Source: Parelaphostrongylus tenuis
Taxonomy: Eukaryota; Nematoda; Chromadorea; Rhabditida; Metastrongylidae
Assembly: GCA_019055375.1 (NCBI GenBank)
Contig: JAHQIW010000067.1
Coordinates: 124,001 to 188,000 of the forward strand
Direction: 5' to 3'
DNA length: 64,000 nt
Shown: piece by piece, positions 11,236 to 22,000 of the stretch
Layout of the letters: each line of letters opens with the position of its first letter
Numbering within the stretch: position 1 is the first letter of the stretch
Made by a program: the position numbers and the translations under genes
The notes under the pieces: generated by a model
What the model saw: only the letters and a program-made list of their open reading frames with translations
Database searches by the model: none
What the model was told of the DNA's origin: nothing

Positions 11236-13640
11236 GGAGAACAGTGCTTTGGCCATTCATCCTCATCAGTGGCATTTTAACAAAAGCCAGTAATCGACCT
11301 CATGAATGGTTTGTGTATCTTTTCATATATTGTTCTAAGAAGAGATCTTGAAAAAAACAGCCAAATAAAATTGTTCTGAAGCAGACGTTACTATTCCTGC
11401 ACAGAAACAGATTTCTCCTGATGTGTGACAACTCTAAAAGCGTTCCGGACTGACTCGTCATCAAAAATCAGAAATGATAGCAAAGATAGGCACATCTACC
11501 ATCACACTAAATTCTAGCTCATCGAATTTGAGCTGAGGCAAGCATACTTCACTCCAATGTAAGACTCCCTGCTGCTGGTATCCAGTTAGAGTGAACCACT
11601 AAAAAACAACAAAACAATTAGTGACCAAAAGAATCTGTTTACTGTGCAAATGAATATTTATTTGCATAAGAACTTTTGTCTACATTGGTTATGGAAGTTC
11701 TTGACTAAATAGATTACATGTCAATTTGCCTTTTCCAGTTACTGAAAAAGATAAAACCGCCGAAAAGTCGCTTACCATTATTGTACTCAATAAATTCTAT
11801 TCACAGCCCTTGTGTTTGCTCATCAGAAAAACTCGGACCGGAGAACTGGTCATTGAGGGCTATTTGTGCAGGCGTTTGGCCCTGAGAATCACTTACCACC
11901 TCATATGGTATATGTCTGGGCAGGTTATTTTTTGAATTATTGAACATACTAATAAAAAAGGCTCACTCGACAAAACACGCATTGCGTCAATTTCGCCGCA
12001 TAAACCTACGCGTTGAAATCTATTTGATTCCAAGTATAACAGTCAGCAGTCATTTTGAATACTGAGCTCTACGCATATGAAGATGTTCAAATTATCATTT
12101 TTTTAGGTACAAACTGTAACATTTTTGTCAGATGAGTTTGATGTAGATGTTTTCTAAGCTAAGTTCATTGCATGCAATTCCATCATATATTTTTTTGACA
12201 ATCGTCCTAATATGGAATGTAATCAATAGTTCTGCACGTAGATTTCTCTGCACTAGATGGGGAAAACTTGAAAATAAGCTCTTCTTCGTCTTAACTAGAC
12301 AACACATATACACTTTTAACACCGGCTCAACTCACTTCGTACAACATACGAAAATGGTCAACATTTCTCATACATCAAGCTGCAGCATCTGAATATACTT
12401 TCAATCATTCTATCCTTTGATTCTCATTGTAGATTGAGGTAAGATTTCCTTATGGGCTTAATCGGATCAAGGTTTCGTTATGGGTCAATCCCATAAACAG
12501 GGGCCTGCTCGACTATACTAGGCATGGCAGAGATGATTAAATTCGTATTTGAAATACAGCGACCAGTTATGATCTGTCGAACTATCAAGTCAGTGTTTTT
12601 ATCCTTTCAGACGAGTCAATTACTCCAAGACCGTAATAAATGACTTGCTTGATGAATTCGGGGTACGGACCGATCACGTGGGAACGTGCCCATTGCAAAG
12701 CACCTTTCCTCACGTTAAAACGCAAAACTACTGGATCTTCGTTAAACAAGCATTTTCTATAGCTGGCCATGAGATCCAGCTATTTAGTTCTGAAGTTTAC
12801 AGAACAGAAAAATTGGGAAGTTCCGTGATAAGACGATATCCACAGGACTAACCCTTACTCGAAGGTTTTTTTCTTTCAATTATATATTCTTTGCTGATTA
12901 ATAGCTAGAGCGAAGTTGGTAAAATAGAATTCATTCTGTTGATGTTTCGACATGTTTCGTTTTCTTTAGAGAATGCGGTCCTGTTCTTCGCTTGTAGTGT
13001 GAGTCCAGTGCTTTTCAGTGAGCACCGCTCAAAAAAGATTTCCCTCGTAAATTTTTTTCTTCAGTTATTCAGTAGCCTAAGTATAAATAAAAAAGCTGGG
13101 ACTTTGAAATAAGATAAAGCTAGGAATCAAGTGTGATCAAAATCTTGTGACAAAGCTACTTATGGTTCCATATCTCTCAAGATATAAATAAATACCAGTA
13201 AATATTTATAATAATGCCTATATGTTCGTAAAGACGGATGATTGCACATGGATTGAATGAGTGGGAAGTGGGTATGTTCTGCGAACAAAAGAAGTGGGAC
13301 TTCAGACTGAAAATATTGGGTGACTTCTCAGCAAGAAGTAACTTAGAAATGGGAAGAACAATACTTGTACAGGATATCTCTAGAGTTAGAATTAAATGAC
13401 TGCGATGGCGATTAAGCCCATCAATATAGACAACACTTAAGGACAACCCTTGATCACAACGAATGATAAATCAATGAGTTGAAAGCCCTTTAGCGCAGTT
13501 GATTTTCCTATCAATGTTACTTAATGTACATCAATCAGGAACCTGTAACAGCAGTAATATTCTTCGCGCGCTAAAATTTGATAGCTCTCTTTTTCTGGTT
13601 CGTGAAAATCTGCAATCTTATGTTGCAGTTACGATAATAT
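11236..13640. other. Mostly unrecognised sequence with weak exon candidates
   Basis: Two minus-strand frames have some exon character: 11,801-11,881 (listed separately) and 12,585-12,770. Neither has a recognised family. No repeats of the other named families were seen. Confidence 0.35.
11801..11881 (-). CDS. Candidate last exon with ankyrin-like start
   Basis: A minus-strand acceptor (gattctcag) is followed by an open frame of 26 codons ending in TGA. It starts GQTPAQIALNDQ, which resembles the first helix of an ankyrin repeat (xGxTPLHxA). No ankyrin partner repeat was found upstream, so the resemblance may be accidental. Confidence 0.22.
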   Translation of the reverse strand, partial: GQTPAQIALNDQFSGPSFSDEQTQGL

Positions 13641-13659
13641 TCAATCAAAATAATCCGGT

Positions 13660-13775
13660 ATACGGTTCGTATGCAACACACGCATCAGAAATCCCTGCCG
13701 AAATCCTGCTTGCATGATTGGTTGCATCTCACCTAAAGTCCTTGATCGAATAATCTTCTGAGCTGAAATGTAGTT
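13660..13775 (-). pseudogene. Decayed RTE reverse transcriptase fragment
   Basis: The minus-strand frame contains SRTLGEMQPIMQAGFRQGF, aligning with DRTLDEGQPCEQAGFRKGF of the RTE copy at 14,699-16,393. Only this short block of the polymerase survives, next to the foldback element that starts at 13,809. Confidence 0.5.
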
Positions 13776-13808
13776 TACGTTCTTGTCCATAATTAAGCAA
13801 CAAATAAA

Positions 13809-14489
13809 TTTTCGACTCCTTTCGCCGAGCAAGAACTTTTTATAGGAGTGGTAGTAATCATTCGAAAGGCTAAATCTTTGGCTATGAAGGTTTATCAAAT
13901 AATATTCTCATAATGCTATAAAATTTGAAAAAAAAAGTTATGCCTCACCTCGGTTTTTACGATTCAACTATTGCAACGTTCAAAGCACGAAATACACATA
14001 ATCGCGTAGAGAAAACCCTGTAGTATCAGTGTCATATGTACAATTTCGAGTATCTTTTAGAGCAGTAAAGCAATTTCCAATTAAATAACAAAAACCGCAC
14101 TTTCATGTCAGAAATGATCGGTGATGGCGTCAGCCTTCCTTACAGTCCCACCCTGCGGACCGTGGGTTGGCCAAAGAGCACACGATCGCATATGTGAATC
14201 AATCTTATTTTTTTCCGCTACACTTCAGAGAAGCAGTCTTTCCAGAAAATAAGCACAGTGTTGTGATCCATAAATCCTATGCTATCGAATGAATACTAAT
14301 AATATAAAGGAAGAGCTCTTCTTGCGAGAAAAAAGTATGTGTGAAACACAGATGTATTCCTTTTGCAACGTAAAAAATGTTTTTTTTTTTCCAAAACCGG
14401 CCATCTGAGGCGCTAGATGAAGATTTAAGGTTGCGAATGGTTACCAAAACTCTTGTGGGAAGTTCTTGTCCATCGGTGGGGTCGAATAT
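13809..14489. mobile_element. Foldback element FB, copy 1
   Basis: Long inverted arms: the left arm contains gtagtaatcattcgaaag and ctaaatctttggct, and the right arm contains the complements (agatttaaggttgcgaatgg, ttaccaaaac). Arms of the same family frame 54,481-55,306 and 60,415-60,985. No transposase frame lies between the arms. A further internal arm-like piece is at 14,270-14,340. Confidence 0.6.
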
Positions 14490-14690
14490 TCAGTTGTCGC
14501 ATGGACAAGTGCAGTAGTTTATTACATAGCAATTATATAGGACAATAGCTACGAAGAACTCTTGAGTTACCCTTCTCAAAGCACAAGATAAGCAATGACT
14601 TACCTCAGGGCATTTTAAGAATGTTATGATCGATGTCAAACCCTGAGCCGCACTTTAAGAAGATACCTTAGTCAACCATTAAAGCCTATT

Positions 14691-16667
14691 CACCTGTATC
14701 ACCTGTCGTCCCGTTGATCGTCGAGTGACTCGAGCGGGTACCAGCAACTCTTCCATTTTTCCCTATCGCGTGCAAGAGTAGCCCAGTGGGTCCTCCTTGC
14801 TCTAGGAATTCGCTGAGCATCATATCTTTCTTCCATCGCTTTCGTGAAGAAATCGGACCAACGGGTCAGTGGTCTTCCTTTAGAGCGCTTGACGTCCCGA
14901 GGAATCCAGTCGGTAACGGCTCTCGTCCATCGGTTGTCGTTGAAGCGCATCACGTGTCCGGCCCACCTTATTTTCGATATCCTGGCGTGTAGAACGGCGT
15001 CTCTGATTTTCGATCGTTGACGTAGGTCGGAAGTTCGGATCCTTTGTCTCATTTGCGAAATACGAGATACTCCTAGCATCGACCTTTCGACTGCGCGTTC
15101 GATAACGGCAAGTGATCTTTCATCCTGCTTACGTAGCGACCAGGTTTCTGCTGCATACGTTAGGGCAGGGATAATTGTCGAGTCGAAAAGGTGGGCACGG
15201 AGTCGGATGTTCTTTGTCCTCTTCACTACATCTTCGATGCTCTTAAACGTTCCCCAAGCCGCTCGTTTCCTCCTGCTCAACTCTGGGGCTAGGTCGTTCA
15301 TCATGTTGATTTCACGACCTAGATAGATGTAACTGGAGCATTCGGAAATTGTCGTTCCGTTGAGCGTGAATGGGGCATTAGAAACCCATCCGTTCCTCAT
15401 GAACATTGTTTTCGTTAGATTCAGTTGAAGACCGATCTTTCCACAGGCGTTATCGAAATCAGTCAACATTCGTTCCGCTTGGCTGATGTTTGGTGTTATG
15501 AGAACGATATCGTCAGCAAAGCGAAGATGGTTTAATTGTCGACCGTCAATTTTCACTCCCATTTCGTCCCATTCTAATGTTCGCATGACGTTTTGTAGGG
15601 TGGCAGTGAATAGTTTTGGCGATATTGTATCGCCTTGTCGAACCCCTCTTCTTACGTCAATGGTGATATTGTTGTAGAATGGAGATATTCTGGTCGTGAA
15701 ATCTTTATAAAGCTCACGAAGGATCATTATGTACCGAGTAGGGACGCCCTGGTTATCCAGAGCCTCTATAACCGCTTCTGTTTCCACTGAATCAAAGGCT
15801 TTTTTCAGATCGATAAAAGTGAGACAGAGTGGTTGTTTGTACTCTCGCGAAACTTCAATGAGTCTTGTGATCGTGTGGATGTGGTCCATGGTACTAAATC
15901 CTTTTCTGAACCCTGCTTGTTCGCATGGCTGTCCTTCGTCCAGTGTTCTGTCAATCCTGTTCAGGATGACTCGAGTAAAGAGTTTATAGACAACGGACAG
16001 CAAGCAGATTGGGCGATAATTGCCTATGTCGTGAAGGTCTCCCTTTTTGAACAACAATACGGTCTTGCTGGTTTTCCATTGAATAGGGACCTTGCATTCT
16101 GACAGGTAGCGAGTGAAGAGCCGAGCCAGGGTGTTGATGAGAACTGGCGGCAGATTCTTCAGGTGTTCTGGTCTAATCCTGTCTGGACCGGGTGTTGTTC
16201 TGTTTTTCACCGACGATATAGCATGTCGGATTTCGGAAGGAAGGACCGGTGGAACGACATATTCGTCCTCTTTCAATTTATATGACGGTAAAGAGAACAT
16301 GGCTAGCGAAGAGATCCGAGTAGTACTGGTGGATGATTTTCTCCATAGCCCTTCTGGAAGCTGTAAGTGTCCCGTCAGGGTATCGGAGTGCAATCATCTT
16401 GGTCTTATAGTTGGCGAAGCCTCGCTGGGCTTTGCGAATGCTCTTCCCAGCTTCTGCAGCTTCTGCCATAACTGCTGCTCTTCTCTCTTTAAGGTCTTCT
16501 TTTATCGCTTCTCTGCATCGTTTCGCAAGTTCGCACGTAAGGTTTCGGTTGCCTGCGGCTCGTGCGATTCCACGTTGACGTATCAGCTCGAGTGTCTGCG
16601 GAGACAAGCGTCTCTTCGTGACCTTAGGACTTTCGGCTTTTTTAGCGCCAACGTGAAGATATAAGAT
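14691..16667 (-). mobile_element. 5'-truncated RTE-clade non-LTR retrotransposon
   Basis: A 1,977-bp insertion bounded by a perfect 13-bp direct repeat, attaaagcctatt, at 14,678-14,690 and 16,668-16,680. That repeat is the target-site duplication expected from target-primed reverse transcription. The element lies on the minus strand. Its 5' end (high coordinate) starts inside the linker between endonuclease and reverse transcriptase, so the AP-endonuclease domain is absent. The 3' end stops just after the ORF stop with almost no UTR, as is common for RTE. Its preserved TSD and long open frame indicate a young insertion. Confidence 0.9.
14699..16664 (-). pseudogene. RTE reverse transcriptase, truncated and frameshifted
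   Basis: The reading frame enters at 16,664, runs through a basic linker (…SPQTLELIRQRGIARAAGN…), shifts frame near 16,285-16,310, and continues as a ~564-codon open frame to a stop at 14,699. Reverse-transcriptase landmarks occur in order: TTPGPDRIRPEHLK, GNYRPICLLSVVYKLFTRVI, QAGFRKGFSTMDHI, the catalytic strand FIDLKKAFDSV, RRGVRQGDTISPKLF and the active-site box LRFADDIVLI. A downstream region with WAGHVMRF and GRPLTRWSD is typical of RTE C-termini. Because the endonuclease is missing and there is a frameshift, this copy cannot move by itself. Confidence in the family is high. Confidence 0.9.
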
Positions 16668-17319
16668 ATTAAAGCCTATTAGATGCTAGAAAACTTTTTT
16701 TGTGCAAGAAAAAGAAGTTTCATCAGCTCTGCTTGAAAGTTCAGTTGAGTGAACATACCACTGATAATATCCATCGCGAAGTGTAAAAATTGGGTAAACA
16801 ATTCGTGGAAAGGGCGGAAAGCGTTGATCGAAATCAGTAAACAAAAAGCCGATATACTTAGCTGTGAAGGTGAAAAACGAATTGCAAATTTGTGTTAGCA
16901 ACATGCAAGGAATTTTTGTCCAACCGTTCTAATAACAGTATTAGTACGTTATAATTATATGCAAAAGAATACTAAGTGCTAGGTAAAATTTTCAGCCACA
17001 GGCGAAAATTAAACCCATGTTGCATATTGAACATGCGCCCAACTAATAGGAAAAGAGCAAAGAACGTGAAATGGGGTAATGTTTCGACATATTTATATAC
17101 TTTTCGAACTCAGGGTTTGCGTGTTATCCACCAGAAAATCTAGGCACTTGTTCTGGGCCACTCTTAATCATGTTGAAAGTAGCGCATAATTACTGATTAT
17201 ATCGATACGACTGAAAAGTGAGTAAAGAAAAATTACATGACCGACTACTTATTAACCTGACATGGACTGAATAATTCACTGTTTTACTTGATAAGCAGAT
17301 GCGAGGTTGTTAATAAAAG

Positions 17320-17440
17320 TATTCGTTATGTACAAGCAAAGGCTTGACGTTTCGGTGGCTCTTCAAAGCCTGGAAAAAATCAAATTGATACACAGTCCAT
17401 TCAGTCAAAACCTTCATAACCTTGGCATAAAGAGTGTGAG
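17320..17440 (-). mobile_element. Penelope-like element 3'-end fragment
   Basis: It contains tgacgtttcggtggctcttc, aaagcctgg and cattcagtcaaaacc, in the same order and spacing as the 3' end of the Penelope-like copy at 51,996-52,879. Only the terminal ~120 bp is recognisable. Confidence 0.55.
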
Positions 17441-17689
17441 AATTGAATTTTGAATTGCATAGTAAAAAAAGCTTCTTTTTAGAACATTCGCTATTCAGTA
17501 ATTCTCTAAGTCTCTCCGATTACGTTTTGAGACAAGCCGCTTAGAACCTTGGATAGGAAGAATGAGTGTGGCTTAGCTCAGAGAAATTACGACGGGAGTA
17601 TGGTGCGAGATCACGCGTAATCTTGCAGTTAGTAATTGGATTTTGCTGAAATTTTTGGGAGTTGAATCACCAACTCACCAATCACTGTA

Positions 17690-18095
17690 CTCTAACTCAC
17701 TTTGTCACCACTCAGTTCGCTTGGGTGTAAACGAAACATCATAACAATGCGAAAAAAAGCAGTGAAAACACTTGAAATTTCGAGTCTGACAAATCATAAT
17801 GGCTGTCAGCTCAACTGGATTCAAAACCGAAATCGCATACCCGACTAAAATCTGTAAGGGTTGGTGGCTGACAGCTAACATAGAGAGTTGAAGAATGAGT
17901 GGTGGCGCAAATGTGCCACAGTGCTCTAGTGGTAGCTCGCGTCCCCGGTATGGATGAAACGCCGATCCGACTTCCGTCTGAAGCCGAGTTTTTGCTCACC
18001 GCTCAATTCGCTTAGGTGTACATGAATCATCATGACACAGCGAAAAAGCAGTAAAAATACTGAAAATTTCGAGTCTTGCCTCGCATTTGTGCCAA
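17690..18095 (+). mobile_element. SINE-2, two copies (truncated then complete)
   Basis: A tRNA-like head (gctctagtggtagctcgcg, about 17,922) is followed by tatggatgaaacgccgatcc and a body (cgctcaattcgcttaggtg, then catgacacagcgaaaaagca, tttcgagtc) to about 18,095. The body alone is repeated just upstream at 17,690-17,810. Related pieces are at 48,885-48,970 and 57,352-57,440. Confidence 0.6.
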
Positions 18096-18249
18096 ATAAT
18101 TCACGTACTATCTAAAGATTTGAGCATTTAAGCATTCATTTCAGAAGTAAATACCTGTCGAATCGAAAGCAGTACACGATATATCACTTCAGTGCTCTGT
18201 GAGGAACTTGCGGATGGGTTGCATTGGTGTTGGTTTGACTGAGTTTTGT

Positions 18250-18345
18250 ACAGCTAATCTTTGCATGCTTTGAAGAAGGCAAAAGCACCGAAATGTCAGT
18301 GATAAAATGAACTGTATTTCAACAGCTTCAGGTTGGCTTACAAAA
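18250..18345 (+). mobile_element. Penelope-like element 3'-end fragment, opposite orientation
   Basis: It reads gctttgaagaaggc, then accgaaatgtcag and aaaatgaactg, the complement of the terminal motif at 52,030-52,085. With the minus-strand piece at 17,320-17,440 it forms an inverted pair about 0.9 kb apart, the same arrangement as the younger locus at 52-54 kb. Confidence 0.45.
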
Positions 18346-18349
18346 GAAA

Positions 18350-19095
18350 TCTGTGGATAATCGGATAATTGCGATGTTCATAGATGATCGGTCTTGAAAT
18401 TAAATATATAATGTTACCTTTCGGAAACCAAAGATTGTCAAGTTTGATAAAGATTCCATAAGCACAGCGAAGTTTCTCATAAAATAGCACACACGCAATT
18501 ACGTATGAAATTTATTGCTTCAGTCCAATTAGGACGCAAAAGAGCGTCTTCACTAGCATATGCACCCCTGGTAGGCATCATTAGAACCCGTGTATAGTTA
18601 TGGACTGCTTCTAACACTTAGTCAACCTCCTAAAATTTCTGAGAGTATGTTCCAATTTTAGTGATTCTGATTATTCGTCAGTGTTGCTGAGACAATGCTT
18701 GAGTTGGGAAAACGGTCCGTCCAAATAGGCCGATTTCAGTACTAAGTTTGAATGATGCATTCCTTAAATACCTCATAGCTGATCAGAGGTAAAAGCCTTA
18801 AATGAGCCAAGAATGGAATCCGAAAAACTTGGCGATTCAAAAAAGAAATAGTTTGAATTACTGATTAATTAACAAAACTTCCTGCCTAAATGTACGGTTG
18901 ATATGCATGCTTGATTGATCTTTCGTTCAAATTTCTCATCACTCATTATCTTAATCTCCATCATGATGTTAAAGGAGAAGAGAATACCATTCGTATAAGA
19001 CTAGGTAATTGTAATCAGGCGCATTATCTGCCGTCGATAGACTTAAGGTTAACATAACACATGTATCTTTATAGGTTTTTGCCACCGCCAAAGCC
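18350..19095. other. Unrecognised spacer left of the satellite
   Basis: No open frame of note and no named repeat were seen. The satellite begins fairly abruptly at about 19,100. Confidence 0.5.
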
Positions 19096-19099
19096 AACA

Positions 19100-22000
19100 C
19101 TTTCGTTGAGCGGCATTACTGCTCAACACTGTCAGCAATCTATTTGAAGAGATATCAGCGGCGTCCAGCACCTATATATTCGATGAAGCCACAGTAGTGG
19201 ATCCCTTCATTATCGCTCTACAGTGTCAGCATTTTATTTGAAGAGAAATTCACGGCGCCCAGCACCTATAGTCTTCAATGAAGCCACAGTAGTGGATCCC
19301 TTCATTATCGCTCTACAGTGCCAGCATTTTATCTGAGGAGAAATGTACGGCGTCCAGCATTTACAGTCTTCAATGAAGAAACAGTTGTGGATCCCTTCGT
19401 TATCGCTATACAGTGTCAGCAATTTATTTTAAGAGAAATGAACGGCGTCCAGCACCTGCAGTCTTCAATGAAGCCACAGTAGTGAGATGCCTTCATTATC
19501 GCTCTACATTGTCAGCATTACTCGTTGAAGGTATGCGGCGTCCAGCACGTACAGTCTTCAATGAAGCTACAGTCGTGGAACCCATCATTATCGCTCTACA
19601 GTGTCAGCATTTCATTTGAGGAGAAATTTACGGCGTCCAGCACTTACAGTCTTCAATGAAGAAACGTAGTGGATCCCTTCGTTATCGCTCTACAGTGTCA
19701 GCATTTCATCTGATGAGAAATTTACGGCAGTCCAGCACCTATAGTCTTCAATTAAGAAACAGTAGTGGATTCCTTCATTATCGCTCTGCAGTGTCAGCGC
19801 TTTATTTGAAGAGAAATGCAGGGCGTCCAGTCACCTATAGTCTTCAATGAAGTCATGTGTAGTGGATACCTACATTATCGCTCTACACGTGTCAGCAGTT
19901 TATTTGAAGAGAAATGCACGGCGTCCAGCACCTATAGTCTTCAATAAAGTCACTGTAGTGGATACCTTCATTATCGCTCTACAGTGTGCAGCAGTTTATT
20001 TGAAGAGAAATGCACGGCGTCCAGCACCTATAGTCTTCAATAAGTCACTGTAGTGGATACCTTCATTATCGCTCTACAGTGTCCAGCAATTTATTTGAGG
20101 AGAAATGCACGGCGTCCAGCACCTATAGTCTTCAATGACGAAACAGTAGTGGATCCTTCATTATCGCTCTACAGTGCCAGAATTTTATTTGAAGAGAAAT
20201 GCACGGCGTCCAGCACCTATAGTCTTCAATGACGAAGCAGTAGTGGATACCTTCATTATCGCTCTACAGTGTCAGCAGTTTATTTGAAGAGAAATGCACG
20301 GCGTCCACACCTATAGTCTTCAATGACGAAACAGTAGTGGATTCCTTCATAATCGCTCTACAGTGTCAGAATTTTATTTGAAGAGAAATGCACGGCGTCC
20401 AGCACCTATAGTCTTCAATGAAGCCACTGTAGTGGATACAGTTCATTATCGCTCTACAGTTTCAGCAATTTATTTGAGGAGAAATGCACGCGTCCAGCAC
20501 CTATAGTCTTCAATGAAGTCAGTGTAGTGGATACCTTCATTATCGCTCTACAGTGTCAGCAATTTATTTGATGAGAAATGCACGGCGTTCAGCACCTATA
20601 GTCTTCAATGACGAAACAGTAGTGGATCCCTTCATTATCGCTCTACAATGTCAGCATTTTATTTGAAGAGAAATGCACGGCGTCCAGCACCTATAGTCTT
20701 TAATGACGAAACAGTAGTGGATACCTTCATTATCGCTCTACAGTTTCAGCAGTTTATTTGAAGAGAAATGCACGGCGTCCAGCACCTATAGTCTTCAATA
20801 AAGTCACTGTAGTGGATACCTTCATTATCGCTCTACAGTGTCAGCAGTTTATTTGAAGAGAAATGCACGGCGTCCACACCTATAGTCTTCAATGACGAAA
20901 CAGTAGTGGATTCCTTCATTATCGCTCTACAGTGTCAGCAGTTTATTTGTAGAGAAATGCACGGCGTCCAGCACCTATAGTCTTTAATGACGAAACAGTA
21001 GTGGATACCTACATTATCGCTCTACTGTGTCAGCAGTTTATTTGAAGAGAAATGCACGGCGTCCACCACCTATAGTCTTCAATGACGAAACAGTAAGTGG
21101 ATACCTTCATTATCGCTCTACACTGTCAGCAGTTTATTTGAAGAGAAATGCACGGCGTCCAGCACCTCATAGTCTTCAATGACGCAACAGTAGTGGATCC
21201 CTTCATTATCGCTCTACAGTTTCAGCAGTTTATTTGAAGAGAAATGCACGGCGTCCAGCACCTATAGTCTACAATGAAGCCACAGTAGTGGATCCCTTCA
21301 TTATCGCTCTACAGTGCCAGCATTTTATCTGAAGAGAAATGCACGGCGTCCAGCATCTATAGTCTTCAATGAAGAAACAGTTGTGGATCCCTTCAGTATC
21401 GCTCTACAGTGTCAGCAATTTATTTTAAGAGAAATGCACGGCGTCCAGCACCTGCTAGTCTTCAATGAAGCCACAGTAGTGATGCCTTCATTACGCTCTA
21501 CATGTCAGCATTACTTTAAGGTATGCAGGCGTCCAGCACGTATAGTCTTCAATGAAGCACAGTCGTGGACCCATCATTATCGCTCTACAGTGTCAACATT
21601 TCATTTGAGGAGAAATTCACGGCGTCCAGCACTTACAGTCTTCAATGAAGAAACGGTAGTGGATCCTTCGTTATCGCTCTACAGTGTCGAATTTATCTGA
21701 TGAGAAATTTACGGCGTTCAGCACCTATAGTCTTCAATGAAGAAACAGTAGTGGATTCCTTCATTATCGCTCTGCAGTGTCAGCGCTTTATTTGAAGAGA
21801 AGTGGAGGGCGTCCAGTACCTATAGTATTCAATGAGTCCTGTAGTGGATACCTTCATTATCGCTCTACACTGTCAGCAGTTTATTTGAAGAGAAATGCAC
21901 GGCGTCCAGCACCTATAGTCTTCAATAAAGTCACTGTAGTGGATACCTTCATTATCGCTCTACAGTGTCAGCAGTTTATTTGAAGAGAAATGCACGGCGT

